Source of the DNA: Phocaeicola_A sp964580305 | GTDB lineage: Bacteria; Bacteroidota; Bacteroidia; Bacteroidales; Bacteroidaceae | Direction: 5' to 3' | Assembly (NCBI GenBank): GCA_964580305.1 | Contig: CAZOKL010000005.1 | Span: 1 to 38,610 of the forward strand | DNA: 38,610 nucleotides | Shown: positions 15,422 through 23,855 of the stretch, piece by piece | Position numbering within the stretch: the first letter of the stretch is position 1 | Layout: every line of letters starts with the position of its first letter | Translations under genes and position numbers: made by a program | Notes under the pieces: model-generated | What the model was told of the DNA's origin: nothing | Seen by the model: only the letters and a program-made list of their open reading frames with translations | The model's database searches: none

Positions 15422-16122
15422 AATATGCCTTTCTTCTTTTCCAACTGACGGACAACGGGTACGAAGAGGAAGTCCTCAATCTTGCAATGCGACGAGAGGT
15501 CTTCTTCACAACTGAAGATGTCGAAGAGGACGGCGTTGAGCAGATGGTTGTTGCCCTGCTCGGGATAGTACTTCAGGATGATGTTCTTTAACTCGGCGAG
15601 TTTCAATTCAATCTGGTTATGCCGCCGTGCAAAGACACTGATGCTGTAGTTGCTCTCCCGCTGTCCTTCGAGAAGTGCACTCACATAAGTAAATACGTTC
15701 ATGTCCTCATACTCCATGTGGCGGCGCACTTCAGCTGCATATTCGTCAAAAAAGCGCAAAATGAGGAAGGCTATCTCGTTATGTATGGAGCAGTCGATGG
15801 CCGCAAGGAGCTTCTGACGTATGGCAGGCAGGCAGAAGTCCAGGAAGTAACTGTGTGCCTGCTTAAGGTAGTTCATGAGTTGGGATATGGAGATTTGCGA
15901 AAGGTTGGCCTCCATAAGGTTGTTGCCTTCATGAATGAAGTTGGCCACGGCCAGGAATGTGGGGGCGTCAACCTCGTTTTCCCGACACACCTGCTCGACG
16001 GTCTTGTCACCAAATCCCAGCGAGAGTCCGAACCGGCTCATCACCAAGAGTAACTTGTAATCGTGGTTGATCAAATCGCCCATCTTGTCAGTAGGCTTGA
16101 ATTTTGCACTCTTATAATCCAT
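15418..16122 (-). CDS. RIC-type hemerythrin di-iron protein (iron-sulfur repair family)
   Basis: A 234-residue protein of the ScdA/YtfE (RIC) type, a family tied to repair of iron centres after nitric-oxide or oxidative damage. The N-terminal ScdA_N-like part (about 12-62, DKMGDLI...GFGDKTVEQVCRENEVD) lacks the Cys-Cys pair usual in that domain. The hemerythrin fold shows the full ligand set His90, His135-x3-Glu139, His168 and His212-x3-Glu216. An upstream ATG at 16176 lies inside an operator-like dyad, so MDYKSAKF at 16122 is preferred. It forms an operon with the LuxR-type regulator by ATGA overlap. Confidence 0.85.
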   Translation of the reverse strand: MDYKSAKFKPTDKMGDLINHDYKLLLVMSRFGLSLGFGDKTVEQVCRENEVDAPTFLAVANFIHEGNNLMEANLSQISISQLMNYLKQAHSYFLDFCLPAIRQKLLAAIDCSIHNEIAFLILRFFDEYAAEVRRHMEYEDMNVFTYVSALLEGQRESNYSISVFARRHNQIELKLAELKNIILKYYPEQGNNHLLNAVLFDIFSCEEDLSSHCKIEDFLFVPVVRQLEKKKGIL

Positions 16123-16127
16123 GCTTT

Positions 16128-16136
16128 CAAATTTTA
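16128..16136 (-). promoter_or_regulatory. Possible -7 box of the hemerythrin operon
   Basis: Minus strand TAAAATTTG (one base longer than TAnnTTTG), inside TATAAAATTTG, ends 5 nt before the ATG at 16122. It is non-consensus, which would suit an activator-dependent promoter. Alternatively the start lies further upstream near 16240 (TATCTTTA). Confidence 0.35.
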
Positions 16137-16167
16137 TACAAAAGAACAACAATCGGGTCAATCGTGA

Positions 16168-16186
16168 AATCCCCATTTTTAGGTAT
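16168..16186 (-). promoter_or_regulatory. Operator-like dyad, site 2
   Basis: On the minus strand ATACCTAAAAATGGGGATT, in the hemerythrin gene leader. It is centred 31 bp (about three helical turns) from site 3. Confidence 0.55.
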
Positions 16187-16198
16187 TTCCGTCACCAG

Positions 16199-16217
16199 AA
16201 TACCCAGATTTAGGTAT
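16199..16217 (-). promoter_or_regulatory. Operator-like dyad, site 3
   Basis: On the minus strand ATACCTAAATCTGGGTATT, the most symmetric of the three around the ends (ATACC/GGGTAT). Confidence 0.55.
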
Positions 16218-16240
16218 CTGTGAGGCATTTGCGGGGTGTA

Positions 16241-16288
16241 AAGATAAAAAGAAAAAGGTTATCTCCGGCATTTGTCGGGATAACCTTT
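16241..16288 (-). terminator. Intrinsic terminator of the ATP synthase operon
   Basis: AAAGGTTATC (16254-16263) pairs with GATAACCTTT (16279-16288), with an inner CCG/CGG pairing. On the minus strand it continues as TTCTTTTTATC. It lies 27 nt after the atpG stop. Confidence 0.9.
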
Positions 16289-16315
16289 AGGTAGTCATAT
16301 CATCAATCGTGATTT

Positions 16316-17176
16316 CTACTTGATAGATCCACCGATAATATCCAAGAGCTCGCTGGTAATAGCCTGCTGACGTCCCTTGTTGTACATCAAGTTCAGCTCT
16401 TGCAAGAGCTCGTTAGCATTATCAGTAGCCTGTTGCATAGCCACAGTGCGTGCTGCATGTTCTGAAGCATTCGAATCGAGCAAGATAGTGTAAATCTTCA
16501 TGCGCAAAGCTTTCGGCAGCAGACGCTTCACTAATTCTTCTGCCGAAGGTTCGACGATGTAGTCTGCTGTGGCCTCCTGCTTCCCTTCCTCCACCTGTAA
16601 AGCCAATGGCAGGAAAGTTTCATGCATGACCACCTGGGTGGATGTCGACTTGTAATGGGTATAAATGAGTTCCACTCTGTCGACCTCTTTATTCAAAAAG
16701 AGCTCCATCAGGTGTTCGGCCAAGGCAGAAGCATCTTTGTACATTGGTTTATCACCAATCATCTTATAGGTTTCCGTCAATGCATAGAACTTGTTCAGTG
16801 ACTGAGCAACCTTCCGTCCGACCGGATATACCAAAAGATTCTCTTTTCCAAGTTTGGCGTACCCCTCCAACACGCTGTTAGCTTTTCTAATAACATTGCT
16901 ATTAAAACCGCCACACAGACTCGAATTGGAAGCAACCACAACTACGGCAACTCGCTCTGTCGGACGCTCCTCGATGAAAGGAGATTCCACAGTCACACCA
17001 CTTGAGATAAAGTTGTGCAAGATGCCTCCTAGCTGTCGGTCGTAAGGAAGCATGTTCTCAATCGCTGTCTGGGCACGATGCAACTTGGTCGATGCAACAA
17101 GTTTCATCGCCGAAGTGATTTTCAACGTGCTCTTCACAGAACCTATTCTTCCTTTTATTTCCTTTAATGACGCCAT
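16316..17176 (-). CDS. atpG: ATP synthase F1 subunit gamma
   Basis: Central rotor shaft of F1, 286 residues. The N-terminal helix ASLKEIKGRIGSVKSTLKITSAMKLVASTKLHRAQ and the C-terminal helix (ARTVAMQQATDNANELLQELNLMYNKGRQQAITSELLDIIGG) form the coiled-coil shaft. The last helix is the usual signature of the subunit. It is the last gene of the operon, 3 nt behind atpA and followed by a strong terminator. Confidence 0.96.
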   Translation of the reverse strand: MASLKEIKGRIGSVKSTLKITSAMKLVASTKLHRAQTAIENMLPYDRQLGGILHNFISSGVTVESPFIEERPTERVAVVVVASNSSLCGGFNSNVIRKANSVLEGYAKLGKENLLVYPVGRKVAQSLNKFYALTETYKMIGDKPMYKDASALAEHLMELFLNKEVDRVELIYTHYKSTSTQVVMHETFLPLALQVEEGKQEATADYIVEPSAEELVKRLLPKALRMKIYTILLDSNASEHAARTVAMQQATDNANELLQELNLMYNKGRQQAITSELLDIIGGSIK

Positions 17177-17179
17177 AGC

Positions 17180-18766
17180 TTATTTTTTTAGTTTCATGTA
17201 CGTAGCCGTTGCAACTTCTGTGAGAATCTTCGTTACATCATCATTGATAGTTCCTGTCGCCAACACATCCAACACATCCTTCTGATGCATGGCCCGCAAA
17301 TCTGCCAAAAAAACATCCTGGAACTCCTGTACTTGACTCACTTCAATGTCTTTCATCAAGCCTTTCGTACCACAATAAAGAATAGCCACTTGCTCTGCAA
17401 CAGGCATCGGTGAATATTGCGGCTGAATCAGCAACCGGTTGTTCTTACGTCCACGGTCAAGTGCCATAGCCGTCACTGCATCCACATCACTGCTGAATTG
17501 CGAGAACGCCTCCAACTCACGATATTGTGCTTGGTCAATCTTCAACGTACCGGCAACCTTTTTCATGGCCTTGATTTGTGCACTACCACCCACACGTGAC
17601 ACGGAAATACCGGCATTGATGGCAGGACGGAAACCTTGGTTGAAGAGGTCGGTCTCCAAAAATATCTGACCGTCGGTGATTGAAATCACGTTGGTCGGAA
17701 TGTAAGCAGAAACGTCACCTGCCTGGGTCTCAATGATAGGAAGTGCAGTCAGCGAACCACCACCTTTCACACGGCCTTTCAGGCTGGCAGGCAGATCATT
17801 CATTTGTTCTGCAACCTCCTGTTGTTGGATGATCTTGGCTGCACGCTCCAATAGACGGGAGTGCAAGTAGAAAATATCACCCGGATAGGCCTCACGTCCT
17901 GACGGACGACGCAGAATCAAAGACACTTCACGATAAGCCACGGCTTGCTTGGACAAATCATCATAAACCACCAAAGCATGACGCCCCGTATCACGGAAGT
18001 ACTCACCGATGGCAGCACCAGCAAAAGGAGCAAAATATTGCAATGCTGCAGGATCGGCGGCCGTAGCAGATACAACCACGGTATAAGGCATAGCACCTTT
18101 CTCCTTTAATACATTTACGATATTAGCCACAGTCGAACCTTTCTGGCCGACAGCTACATAAATACAATACACCGGATTGCCGGCCTCATAGTTGGCACGT
18201 TGGTTGATAATCGTATCGATGGCAATGGCCGTTTTACCCGTCTGACGATCGCCAATGATCAACTCACGCTGGCCTCGTCCGATAGGAATCATCGAATCTA
18301 CAGCCTTCAAACCCGTCTGTAACGGTTCGCTCACTGGCTGACGATAGATTACACCCGGTGATTTGCGTTCTAGCGGCATCTCCACCGTATCTCCACCAAT
18401 CTCACCTTCACCATCCAGCGGCTCACCCAACGGATTTATGACACGTCCCAACATGTTTTCGCTCACCAAAATGGAAGCAATACGTCCCATGCGTTTCACT
18501 ACCATACCTTCCTTAATTTTGTCGGTAGGGCCCAACAGCACAGCACCAACATTGTCTTCCTCCAAGTTCATTACAATAGCTTTCACACCATTTTCGAACT
18601 CGAGCAACTCTTCAGCTTCAGCATTACGCAATCCATAGATACGTACCACACCATCACTCACTTGAAGCACCGTACCCACCTCTTCAAAATGAAGACTTGT
18701 GTCAACACCTTTCAACTGCTCAAGTAAAACGCTGGAAACTTCGCTGGGTTTTATATTTTCAGACAT
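17180..18766 (-). CDS. atpA: ATP synthase F1 subunit alpha
   Basis: Non-catalytic nucleotide-binding subunit of the F1 hexamer, 528 residues. The P-loop GDRQTGKT lies at 172-179. The family signature PAINAGISVSRVGGSAQ is present, with the conserved SRVGGSAQ. It follows atpH by 14 nt and precedes atpG by 3 nt, so stoichiometric co-expression is expected. Confidence 0.97.
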   Translation of the reverse strand: MSENIKPSEVSSVLLEQLKGVDTSLHFEEVGTVLQVSDGVVRIYGLRNAEAEELLEFENGVKAIVMNLEEDNVGAVLLGPTDKIKEGMVVKRMGRIASILVSENMLGRVINPLGEPLDGEGEIGGDTVEMPLERKSPGVIYRQPVSEPLQTGLKAVDSMIPIGRGQRELIIGDRQTGKTAIAIDTIINQRANYEAGNPVYCIYVAVGQKGSTVANIVNVLKEKGAMPYTVVVSATAADPAALQYFAPFAGAAIGEYFRDTGRHALVVYDDLSKQAVAYREVSLILRRPSGREAYPGDIFYLHSRLLERAAKIIQQQEVAEQMNDLPASLKGRVKGGGSLTALPIIETQAGDVSAYIPTNVISITDGQIFLETDLFNQGFRPAINAGISVSRVGGSAQIKAMKKVAGTLKIDQAQYRELEAFSQFSSDVDAVTAMALDRGRKNNRLLIQPQYSPMPVAEQVAILYCGTKGLMKDIEVSQVQEFQDVFLADLRAMHQKDVLDVLATGTINDDVTKILTEVATATYMKLKK

Positions 18767-18780
18767 GTTTTCTTGTTTAA

Positions 18781-19335
18781 TTATACAATTCTTCTATTCT
18801 TTTCCATAAACTGTCGACGGATTCTCTTGAATTGAGTAGCAACGCTCGCATCCAAGCGGTTAAAATCAATATCCAAAATGAACCCACCTTGGATAGAAGG
18901 TTCCACCTCTGTCTCGAATTCGACAGTGCCATGAGTAGTTTTTTCTATCATCATTCTCATGCGGTCTTCGATTCTTTTATTGACCGGAGTCGCAGTAATC
19001 AGCCTACCGATAAGGATATTGTTTTTACTCCTATATAGGTCGATATACGAACAAGCCATGAACTGCATGAATTTCTCCCGATGCTCTTTCAAAACCAATG
19101 AAAAGAAATGCTTCAATTCCTCGCTCACCTTTCCTCCGGCTGCTTTGCACAGCAGGTCTATCTTAGCATCCGTCGACAGCAAAGGATTATACAGTGCCTT
19201 ATGCAAATCAGGAACCTGCAGATAACTATTAACCATCAGAATCATCTCATGATAAACCTGCTCTTCCCTTTTGCTTTCTTTGGCAAATTCATATAAAGCT
19301 TTTGCGTAGCGTTTAGATATTACTCCTGTGTTCAT
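18781..19335 (-). CDS. atpH: ATP synthase F1 subunit delta
   Basis: Part of the peripheral stalk joining F1 to the b subunits, 184 residues. The N-terminal SKRYAKALYEFAKE is the typical delta opening, and the C-terminal EVEPSIQGGFILDIDFNRLDASVATQFKRIRRQF is the conserved signature block. It is encoded 7 nt behind atpF. Length is normal for the family. Confidence 0.94.
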   Translation of the reverse strand: MNTGVISKRYAKALYEFAKESKREEQVYHEMILMVNSYLQVPDLHKALYNPLLSTDAKIDLLCKAAGGKVSEELKHFFSLVLKEHREKFMQFMACSYIDLYRSKNNILIGRLITATPVNKRIEDRMRMMIEKTTHGTVEFETEVEPSIQGGFILDIDFNRLDASVATQFKRIRRQFMEKNRRIV

Positions 19336-19342
19336 AATTTAC

Positions 19343-19843
19343 TTACTTTTTAGAATCGAAAACTTCATCAAGCATGCGTTCGATTATTCCATTTTGTTCC
19401 ACCTCGCTAGAGAGTTGTTTACGGAGCACTTTTTCAGCCACTTCGACTGACAACTCAACCACTTGTTTGCGGATATCGCGAATGGCATCGTCCTTTTCTT
19501 TTTGAATTTGCTTACGCGCTTCTTCTAACAAACGTCCTCCTTCTGCTTTGGCTTTGTCCTTCGCTTCATTGACAATCTTGTTGCGAGTGTCCATAGCTTC
19601 TTTCAGAATTCGGGCTTGCTCTTTGCGGGCTTCCACCAAAATGGATTCACTTTCTTCTTTGATATGCAATAATTTCTCGTTGGCTTCCCGTGCCGATTTC
19701 AATGAATCATCAATATACTGCTTTCGTTCGTTAACCATGTTCACCAAAGCAGGAAAACCGAACTTTGCTAATATAACCAAGACGATTATGAAAGACACCA
19801 GCATCCAAAAGAACGTACCGAAATCTGGTGTAAGTAGTTCCAT
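19343..19843 (-). CDS. atpF: ATP synthase Fo subunit b
   Basis: Membrane-anchored peripheral stalk, 166 residues. One N-terminal membrane helix (GTFFWMLVSFIIVLVILAKF, about 9-28) leads into a long charged helix predicted to form a right-handed coiled coil with its partner (SAREANEKLLHIKEESESILVEARKEQ and onward). A single b gene is present, so a homodimer is likely. It sits between atpE and atpH as in other F-type operons. Confidence 0.94.
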   Translation of the reverse strand: MELLTPDFGTFFWMLVSFIIVLVILAKFGFPALVNMVNERKQYIDDSLKSAREANEKLLHIKEESESILVEARKEQARILKEAMDTRNKIVNEAKDKAKAEGGRLLEEARKQIQKEKDDAIRDIRKQVVELSVEVAEKVLRKQLSSEVEQNGIIERMLDEVFDSKK

Positions 19844-19864
19844 AAACTAAGCCTCTATTTTGAA

Positions 19865-20116
19865 TTACGCGTAGAGAGCCAACAGACAAATAATAACAGC
19901 AAACAATGCTACACCTTCAACCAAGGCACCAATAATAATCATGTTCATACGAATATCGCCGGATGCTTCAGGTTGGCGGCCAATAGCCTCCATTGCAGAA
20001 CCACCGATTTTACCAATACCAATACCGGCACCGATTGCTGCCAAACCTGCACCAATTGCGGCACCCAACTGTGAAAGACCTGCAGCTGCAGCTTGTAACA
20101 TAATTAAAGATAACAT
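19865..20116 (-). CDS. atpE: ATP synthase Fo subunit c
   Basis: Forms the proton-driven rotor ring, 83 residues. Two membrane helices are joined by the polar loop GRQPEASGD (46-54). The ion-binding carboxylate is Glu67 (GALVEGVALF). Aligned by eye with the sodium-binding ring of Ilyobacter, the helix-1 Gln is replaced by Ile and the Ser after the Glu by Gly, so proton rather than sodium coupling is inferred. The GxGxG run in helix 1 (GAGLAAIGAGIGIG) gives tight ring packing. Confidence 0.95.
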   Translation of the reverse strand: MLSLIMLQAAAAGLSQLGAAIGAGLAAIGAGIGIGKIGGSAMEAIGRQPEASGDIRMNMIIIGALVEGVALFAVIICLLALYA

Positions 20117-20170
20117 AATTTTCAGTTTTTAAGTTTATTACTAAATTTTAATTCTCTATTTGTTCTATTT

Positions 20171-21247
20171 TTATGCATGTTCTTCATGATGAATCCTAGC
20201 CAAACCGATGAACACGGCTGAAAGCATGGTGAATACATATGCTTGGATAAATGCCACTAAGATTTCAAGCAAAGACATAAAGATGGAAAACAGCACAGAA
20301 ATGATGGTCATGGATGTGCTTAGCACGGCACCCAAGGATGCAGTAATAAAAATGATGGACACCAATGAAAGGATAATGGCATGACCGGCCATGATGTTAG
20401 CAAACAAACGGACTGTCAATGCAAAAGGTTTAGTGAAGACACCAAACAACTCGATAACAGGCATGAACGGCACTGGAACTTTCAGCCAAGTAGGCACTTC
20501 CGGCCAAAAAATGTCTTTCCAATACGTTTTTGTACCGAAAATATTGACAGCTAAGAATGTCATTAGCGCCAAGAACAGCGTGATAGCGATGTTGCCCGTC
20601 ACATTGCCGCCACCTGGAAAGATAGGCACCAAGCCCATCAGATTGTTGATGAAGATAAAGAAGAAAGCTGTTAACAAATAGGGAGCAAAACGCTTATAAT
20701 CCTTGCCGACACAGCTCACAATCACATCATCATGAATCATCATCACAAACATTTCCATGAAACCGACAAAACCCTTCGGAGCCTCCGAACTCGGTTTACG
20801 ATTCTTATACCAACGAGCCACTCCCAACATGATAACCAAAAGCAGGACACTGTTGATCATTAGTGAAAGAGCTGTTTTTGTGATGGATATATCCAAAGGG
20901 CGCACCTCATTACCTTGAGCATCTGTCTCCACCACCTTCCCTGTATAGCTGCCTTCAGTGGCAATGTAAAAACCTTCATATTTGTCACCGTGGGTTAGGT
21001 GTGAAGATGAGAAAACATGCCATCCTGTGTTTGAACTGTAAACGATAACAGGAAGAGAGATAGATACATGCTTACCTTGGAAAGTAAATAAGTGCCACTC
21101 GTACGCATCGCGGATGTGTCCGAATACGATTTCCTGTACGTCCACCGTGCCCTTTTCTTCCGTTGCCTCGTTTCCATTCGCATACATTGGCATAATTCCC
21201 AATGCAAAGACAAGCAGAAACAATCCTAAATAGCGTAATTTCTTCAT
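20171..21247 (-). CDS. atpB: ATP synthase Fo subunit a, with periplasmic N-terminal extension
   Basis: Stator subunit that forms the proton half-channels, 358 residues and thus longer than the usual 240-290. The extra part is a signal-peptide-like start (MKKLRYLGLFLLVFALGIM) and about 110 residues rich in beta-type sequence, probably outside the cytoplasm. The membrane core starts near residue 127 and contains the essential Arg280 in ALTVRLFANIMAGH. The final helix has LVAFIQAYVFTML. It overlaps the preceding membrane-protein gene by ATGA. From memory, such extended a subunits are usual in Bacteroidota. Confidence 0.94.
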   Translation of the reverse strand: MKKLRYLGLFLLVFALGIMPMYANGNEATEEKGTVDVQEIVFGHIRDAYEWHLFTFQGKHVSISLPVIVYSSNTGWHVFSSSHLTHGDKYEGFYIATEGSYTGKVVETDAQGNEVRPLDISITKTALSLMINSVLLLVIMLGVARWYKNRKPSSEAPKGFVGFMEMFVMMIHDDVIVSCVGKDYKRFAPYLLTAFFFIFINNLMGLVPIFPGGGNVTGNIAITLFLALMTFLAVNIFGTKTYWKDIFWPEVPTWLKVPVPFMPVIELFGVFTKPFALTVRLFANIMAGHAIILSLVSIIFITASLGAVLSTSMTIISVLFSIFMSLLEILVAFIQAYVFTMLSAVFIGLARIHHEEHA

Positions 21248-21645
21248 TTTTTCATTTTTTTCATTTCCATCTCAAAACGGAGGAAGAAACAACTTTCAAA
21301 TATCATATATATGACATAATAAATTAGGAACGTCCACAAATAGGCTTTCGTCTGAACACCTACCAACATGGCGTAAAGGACTAAAAAAATCAGTCCGACC
21401 AACAACTTCGCTCCTTTATCAATAACATACACCATCAGAGACTTATCGGGCATATACTTGTGCATGTATTCAAACACATAAATAAAAATGAATCCAAACA
21501 CATAAAAAAACACGGGAATCAATGGATAATATGGTGAATAATATTCTGCAAAGAACAGTTGGAATAGTTCAGCTCCACCCCATCCCAAAATCAACATCAA
21601 CACAGTTAAAGAGAGAATGAACTTCCTTTTGATCTTTGTCAACAT
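21244..21645 (-). CDS. Small membrane protein in the atp operon (AtpI-like position)
   Basis: A 133-residue protein with four predicted membrane helices (about 10-31, 43-60, 77-96 and 102-121) and a Lys-rich C-terminus (EMEMKKMKK). It lies between atpC and atpB, overlapping atpB by 4 nt. AtpI, a proposed c-ring assembly helper, precedes atpB in other bacteria, so a similar role is plausible by position. I see no firm sequence motif to prove it. Confidence 0.7.
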   Translation of the reverse strand: MLTKIKRKFILSLTVLMLILGWGGAELFQLFFAEYYSPYYPLIPVFFYVFGFIFIYVFEYMHKYMPDKSLMVYVIDKGAKLLVGLIFLVLYAMLVGVQTKAYLWTFLIYYVIYMIFESCFFLRFEMEMKKMKK

Positions 21646-21657
21646 ATCAATTCCTTT

Positions 21658-21909
21658 TTATTGTTCCACGCAAACCGACACCTGATTTTTTTTTATTTCC
21701 ACGAAGCCTCCTGTAATCTCCAGCGACTGTTCTCCTTGTGACGTGGTGTATCTAATCACACCTTTTTCCAACGATGACAACAAAGGTGCATGTTGTGGCA
21801 AAACCATAAACACACCTTGTGTCCCAGGAAAAGTCACATTGGCCACCGTTCCTTTAAACAACATCTTTTCCGGTGAAACAATCACTAAATTCAAGCCTTT
21901 CGTTTCCAT
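21658..21909 (-). CDS. atpC: ATP synthase F1 subunit epsilon, short form
   Basis: Rotor subunit linking gamma to the c ring. At 83 residues it covers only the N-terminal beta-sandwich (LNLVIVSPEKMLFKGTVANVTFPGTQGVFMVLPQHAPLL). The C-terminal two-helix domain, which inhibits ATP hydrolysis in E. coli and Bacillus, is absent; the stop follows SVCVEQ cleanly and the next gene begins 12 nt later, so this is not an obvious truncation. It lies directly behind atpD (2 nt). Confidence 0.92.
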   Translation of the reverse strand: METKGLNLVIVSPEKMLFKGTVANVTFPGTQGVFMVLPQHAPLLSSLEKGVIRYTTSQGEQSLEITGGFVEIKKNQVSVCVEQ

Positions 21910-21911
21910 AA

Positions 21912-23447
21912 TTAATCGTTACTTTGTTTTGCAGCAGCCAACAAACGATTACCTTTTTCAATGGCGTCTTCGATAGTTCCAACATTCAAGAATGCTTGTT
22001 CTGGCAAATGATCTACTTCACCATCCAAAATCATCTTGAAACCTTTGATTGTATCCTCGATAGAAACCATCACGCCTGGTACTCCTGTAAACTTTTCAGC
22101 CACTGTAAACGGTTGGGACAAGAAACGTTGCACACGACGCGCACGGTTCACCGTGATGCGATCTTCTTCAGACAATTCATCCATACCCAAGATGGAAATA
22201 ATGTCCTGCAATTCCTTGTTGCGCTGCAAGATTTGTTTCACACGTTGAGCCGTGTTATAGTGGTCTTCACCCACAACCAACGGATCCAAAATACGAGATG
22301 TGGAATCCAACGGATCAACAGCAGGATAAATACCAAGCTCCGTAATCTTACGACTCAACACTGTAGTTGCATCCAAGTGAGTAAATGTAGTAGCCGGAGC
22401 AGGGTCGGTCAAGTCATCGGCAGGCACATACACAGCCTGTACAGAAGTGATTGAACCGTTTTTCGTGGATGTAATACGCTCTTGCATTTGACCCATTTCC
22501 GTTGCCAAAGTCGGTTGATAACCTACGGCTGAAGGCATACGTCCCAGCAAAGCAGATACCTCAGAACCTGCCTGAGTGAAACGAAAGATATTATCAATAA
22601 AAAACAGAATATCGCTTGATTTCCCGTCTTTACCACCTTGATCACGGAATGACTCGGCTATGGTCAGACCAGACAAAGCTACGGATGAACGTGCGCCTGG
22701 AGGCTCATTCATCTGTCCATACACAAGCGTAGCCTGTGATTTTCTCAACTCGTCGAAGTCCACTTTGGAAAGATCCCATTCGCCTTTCTCCATACCTTCT
22801 TCAAATTCCTTTCCGTAACGGATAACACCAGATTCAATCATCTCACGAAGCAGGTCATTACCTTCACGCGTACGCTCACCAACACCGGCAAACACAGAGA
22901 AACCGTTATGACCTTTGGCAATGTTATTAATCAACTCCATAATTAACACTGTCTTGCCCACACCAGCACCGCCAAACAGACCAATCTTACCACCTTTAGC
23001 GTATGGTTCAAGTAAATCAATCACCTTGATACCCGTATAGAGCACTTCACGACTAGTCGACAACTCCTCAAACTTAGGAGGTTCACGGTGAATCGGATAT
23101 GCACCTTTACGATTCAACTCCTTCATTCCGTCAATAACGTTACCGGTAACATTCATCATGCGTCCTTTCACCTGATCGCCTACCGGCATTGTAATAGGTT
23201 GTCCCGTGGAGACAACATCCATACCTCTTCGCAAACCAGCCGTACTATCCATTGCCACTGTACGCACCGTGTCTTCACCAATGTGCTGCTGAACCTCTGC
23301 GATCAACACACGTCCATCAGGACGTTTGATCTCCAAAGCATCATGGATGCGCGGCAGACGCAACTCAGCATCGATATCCTTTCCTTCGAAAAAAACATCA
23401 ATCACCGGACCAATGATCTGCGAAATATGTCCTATTAGTTGTGACAT
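21912..23447 (-). CDS. atpD: ATP synthase F1 subunit beta
   Basis: Catalytic F1 subunit, 511 residues from the ATG at 23447 (MSQLIGHISQ; another ATG two codons upstream at 23453 is possible). The P-loop GGAGVGKT is at 159-166, with GERTREGNDL, the signature PALLGRMPSAVGYQPT-like region (VSALLGRMPSAVGYQPTL) and the DELSEED lever. It is the first gene of the operon. The order atpD-C-x-B-E-F-H-A-G, with F1 beta and epsilon ahead of Fo, is the Bacteroidota pattern and differs from E. coli. Confidence 0.97.
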   Translation of the reverse strand: MSQLIGHISQIIGPVIDVFFEGKDIDAELRLPRIHDALEIKRPDGRVLIAEVQQHIGEDTVRTVAMDSTAGLRRGMDVVSTGQPITMPVGDQVKGRMMNVTGNVIDGMKELNRKGAYPIHREPPKFEELSTSREVLYTGIKVIDLLEPYAKGGKIGLFGGAGVGKTVLIMELINNIAKGHNGFSVFAGVGERTREGNDLLREMIESGVIRYGKEFEEGMEKGEWDLSKVDFDELRKSQATLVYGQMNEPPGARSSVALSGLTIAESFRDQGGKDGKSSDILFFIDNIFRFTQAGSEVSALLGRMPSAVGYQPTLATEMGQMQERITSTKNGSITSVQAVYVPADDLTDPAPATTFTHLDATTVLSRKITELGIYPAVDPLDSTSRILDPLVVGEDHYNTAQRVKQILQRNKELQDIISILGMDELSEEDRITVNRARRVQRFLSQPFTVAEKFTGVPGVMVSIEDTIKGFKMILDGEVDHLPEQAFLNVGTIEDAIEKGNRLLAAAKQSND

Positions 23448-23492
23448 AAGCATTCTTTTATTATTAATAAATCAATTTTCTTTTTACAAGCT

Positions 23493-23500
23493 CAAAGATA
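23493..23500 (-). promoter_or_regulatory. -7 box of the ATP synthase operon (TATCTTTG)
   Basis: Minus strand TATCTTTG, 45 nt upstream of the atpD ATG. A -33 TTTG at normal spacing is not evident. The rest of the 408-bp stretch up to rmuC is AT-rich and holds no convincing gene. Confidence 0.6.
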
Positions 23501-23800
23501 GAAAAAAATCAAATGTAGCATTCTTCCCTAAGGAATATTTTTTAGAAAAAATAAACAAGTAAAAATAAGTCGTTAACGTTCATCGCCCCAAATTATGCAT
23601 AAAGATAACAATATCGCATCCATAAAGTATTTTTTGTAAGGCTCTACTATTCACTACTTTATTCTTTCTGTCATTATTTAAGTATTTATCTAAAGTTTTT
23701 CCTCTATGGCTTAAAAAGCTTTTTAACACGATTAAGCATCCCATCTCGTATTTGAAAATGAAAGGCTCTCTTATCCGGATGAACGATATCCCTTTATTCA

Positions 23801-23849
23801 TCAACAAAAACTTATGCGGGTCGGAGAGCTTTCAACTTTCCGACCCGCA
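23801..23849 (-). terminator. Intrinsic terminator of rmuC
   Basis: TGCGGGTCGGA (23815-23825) pairs perfectly with TCCGACCCGCA (23839-23849). On the minus strand it is followed by TAAGTTTTTG. It lies 7 nt beyond the rmuC stop. Confidence 0.88.
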
Positions 23850-23855
23850 CAAGTT

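Noticed and set aside
23580..23807. 75-codon minus-strand frame beside the rmuC terminator
   Set aside because: It is AT-rich, has no promoter, and overlaps the region of the possible remnant in another frame; coding evidence is too weak.
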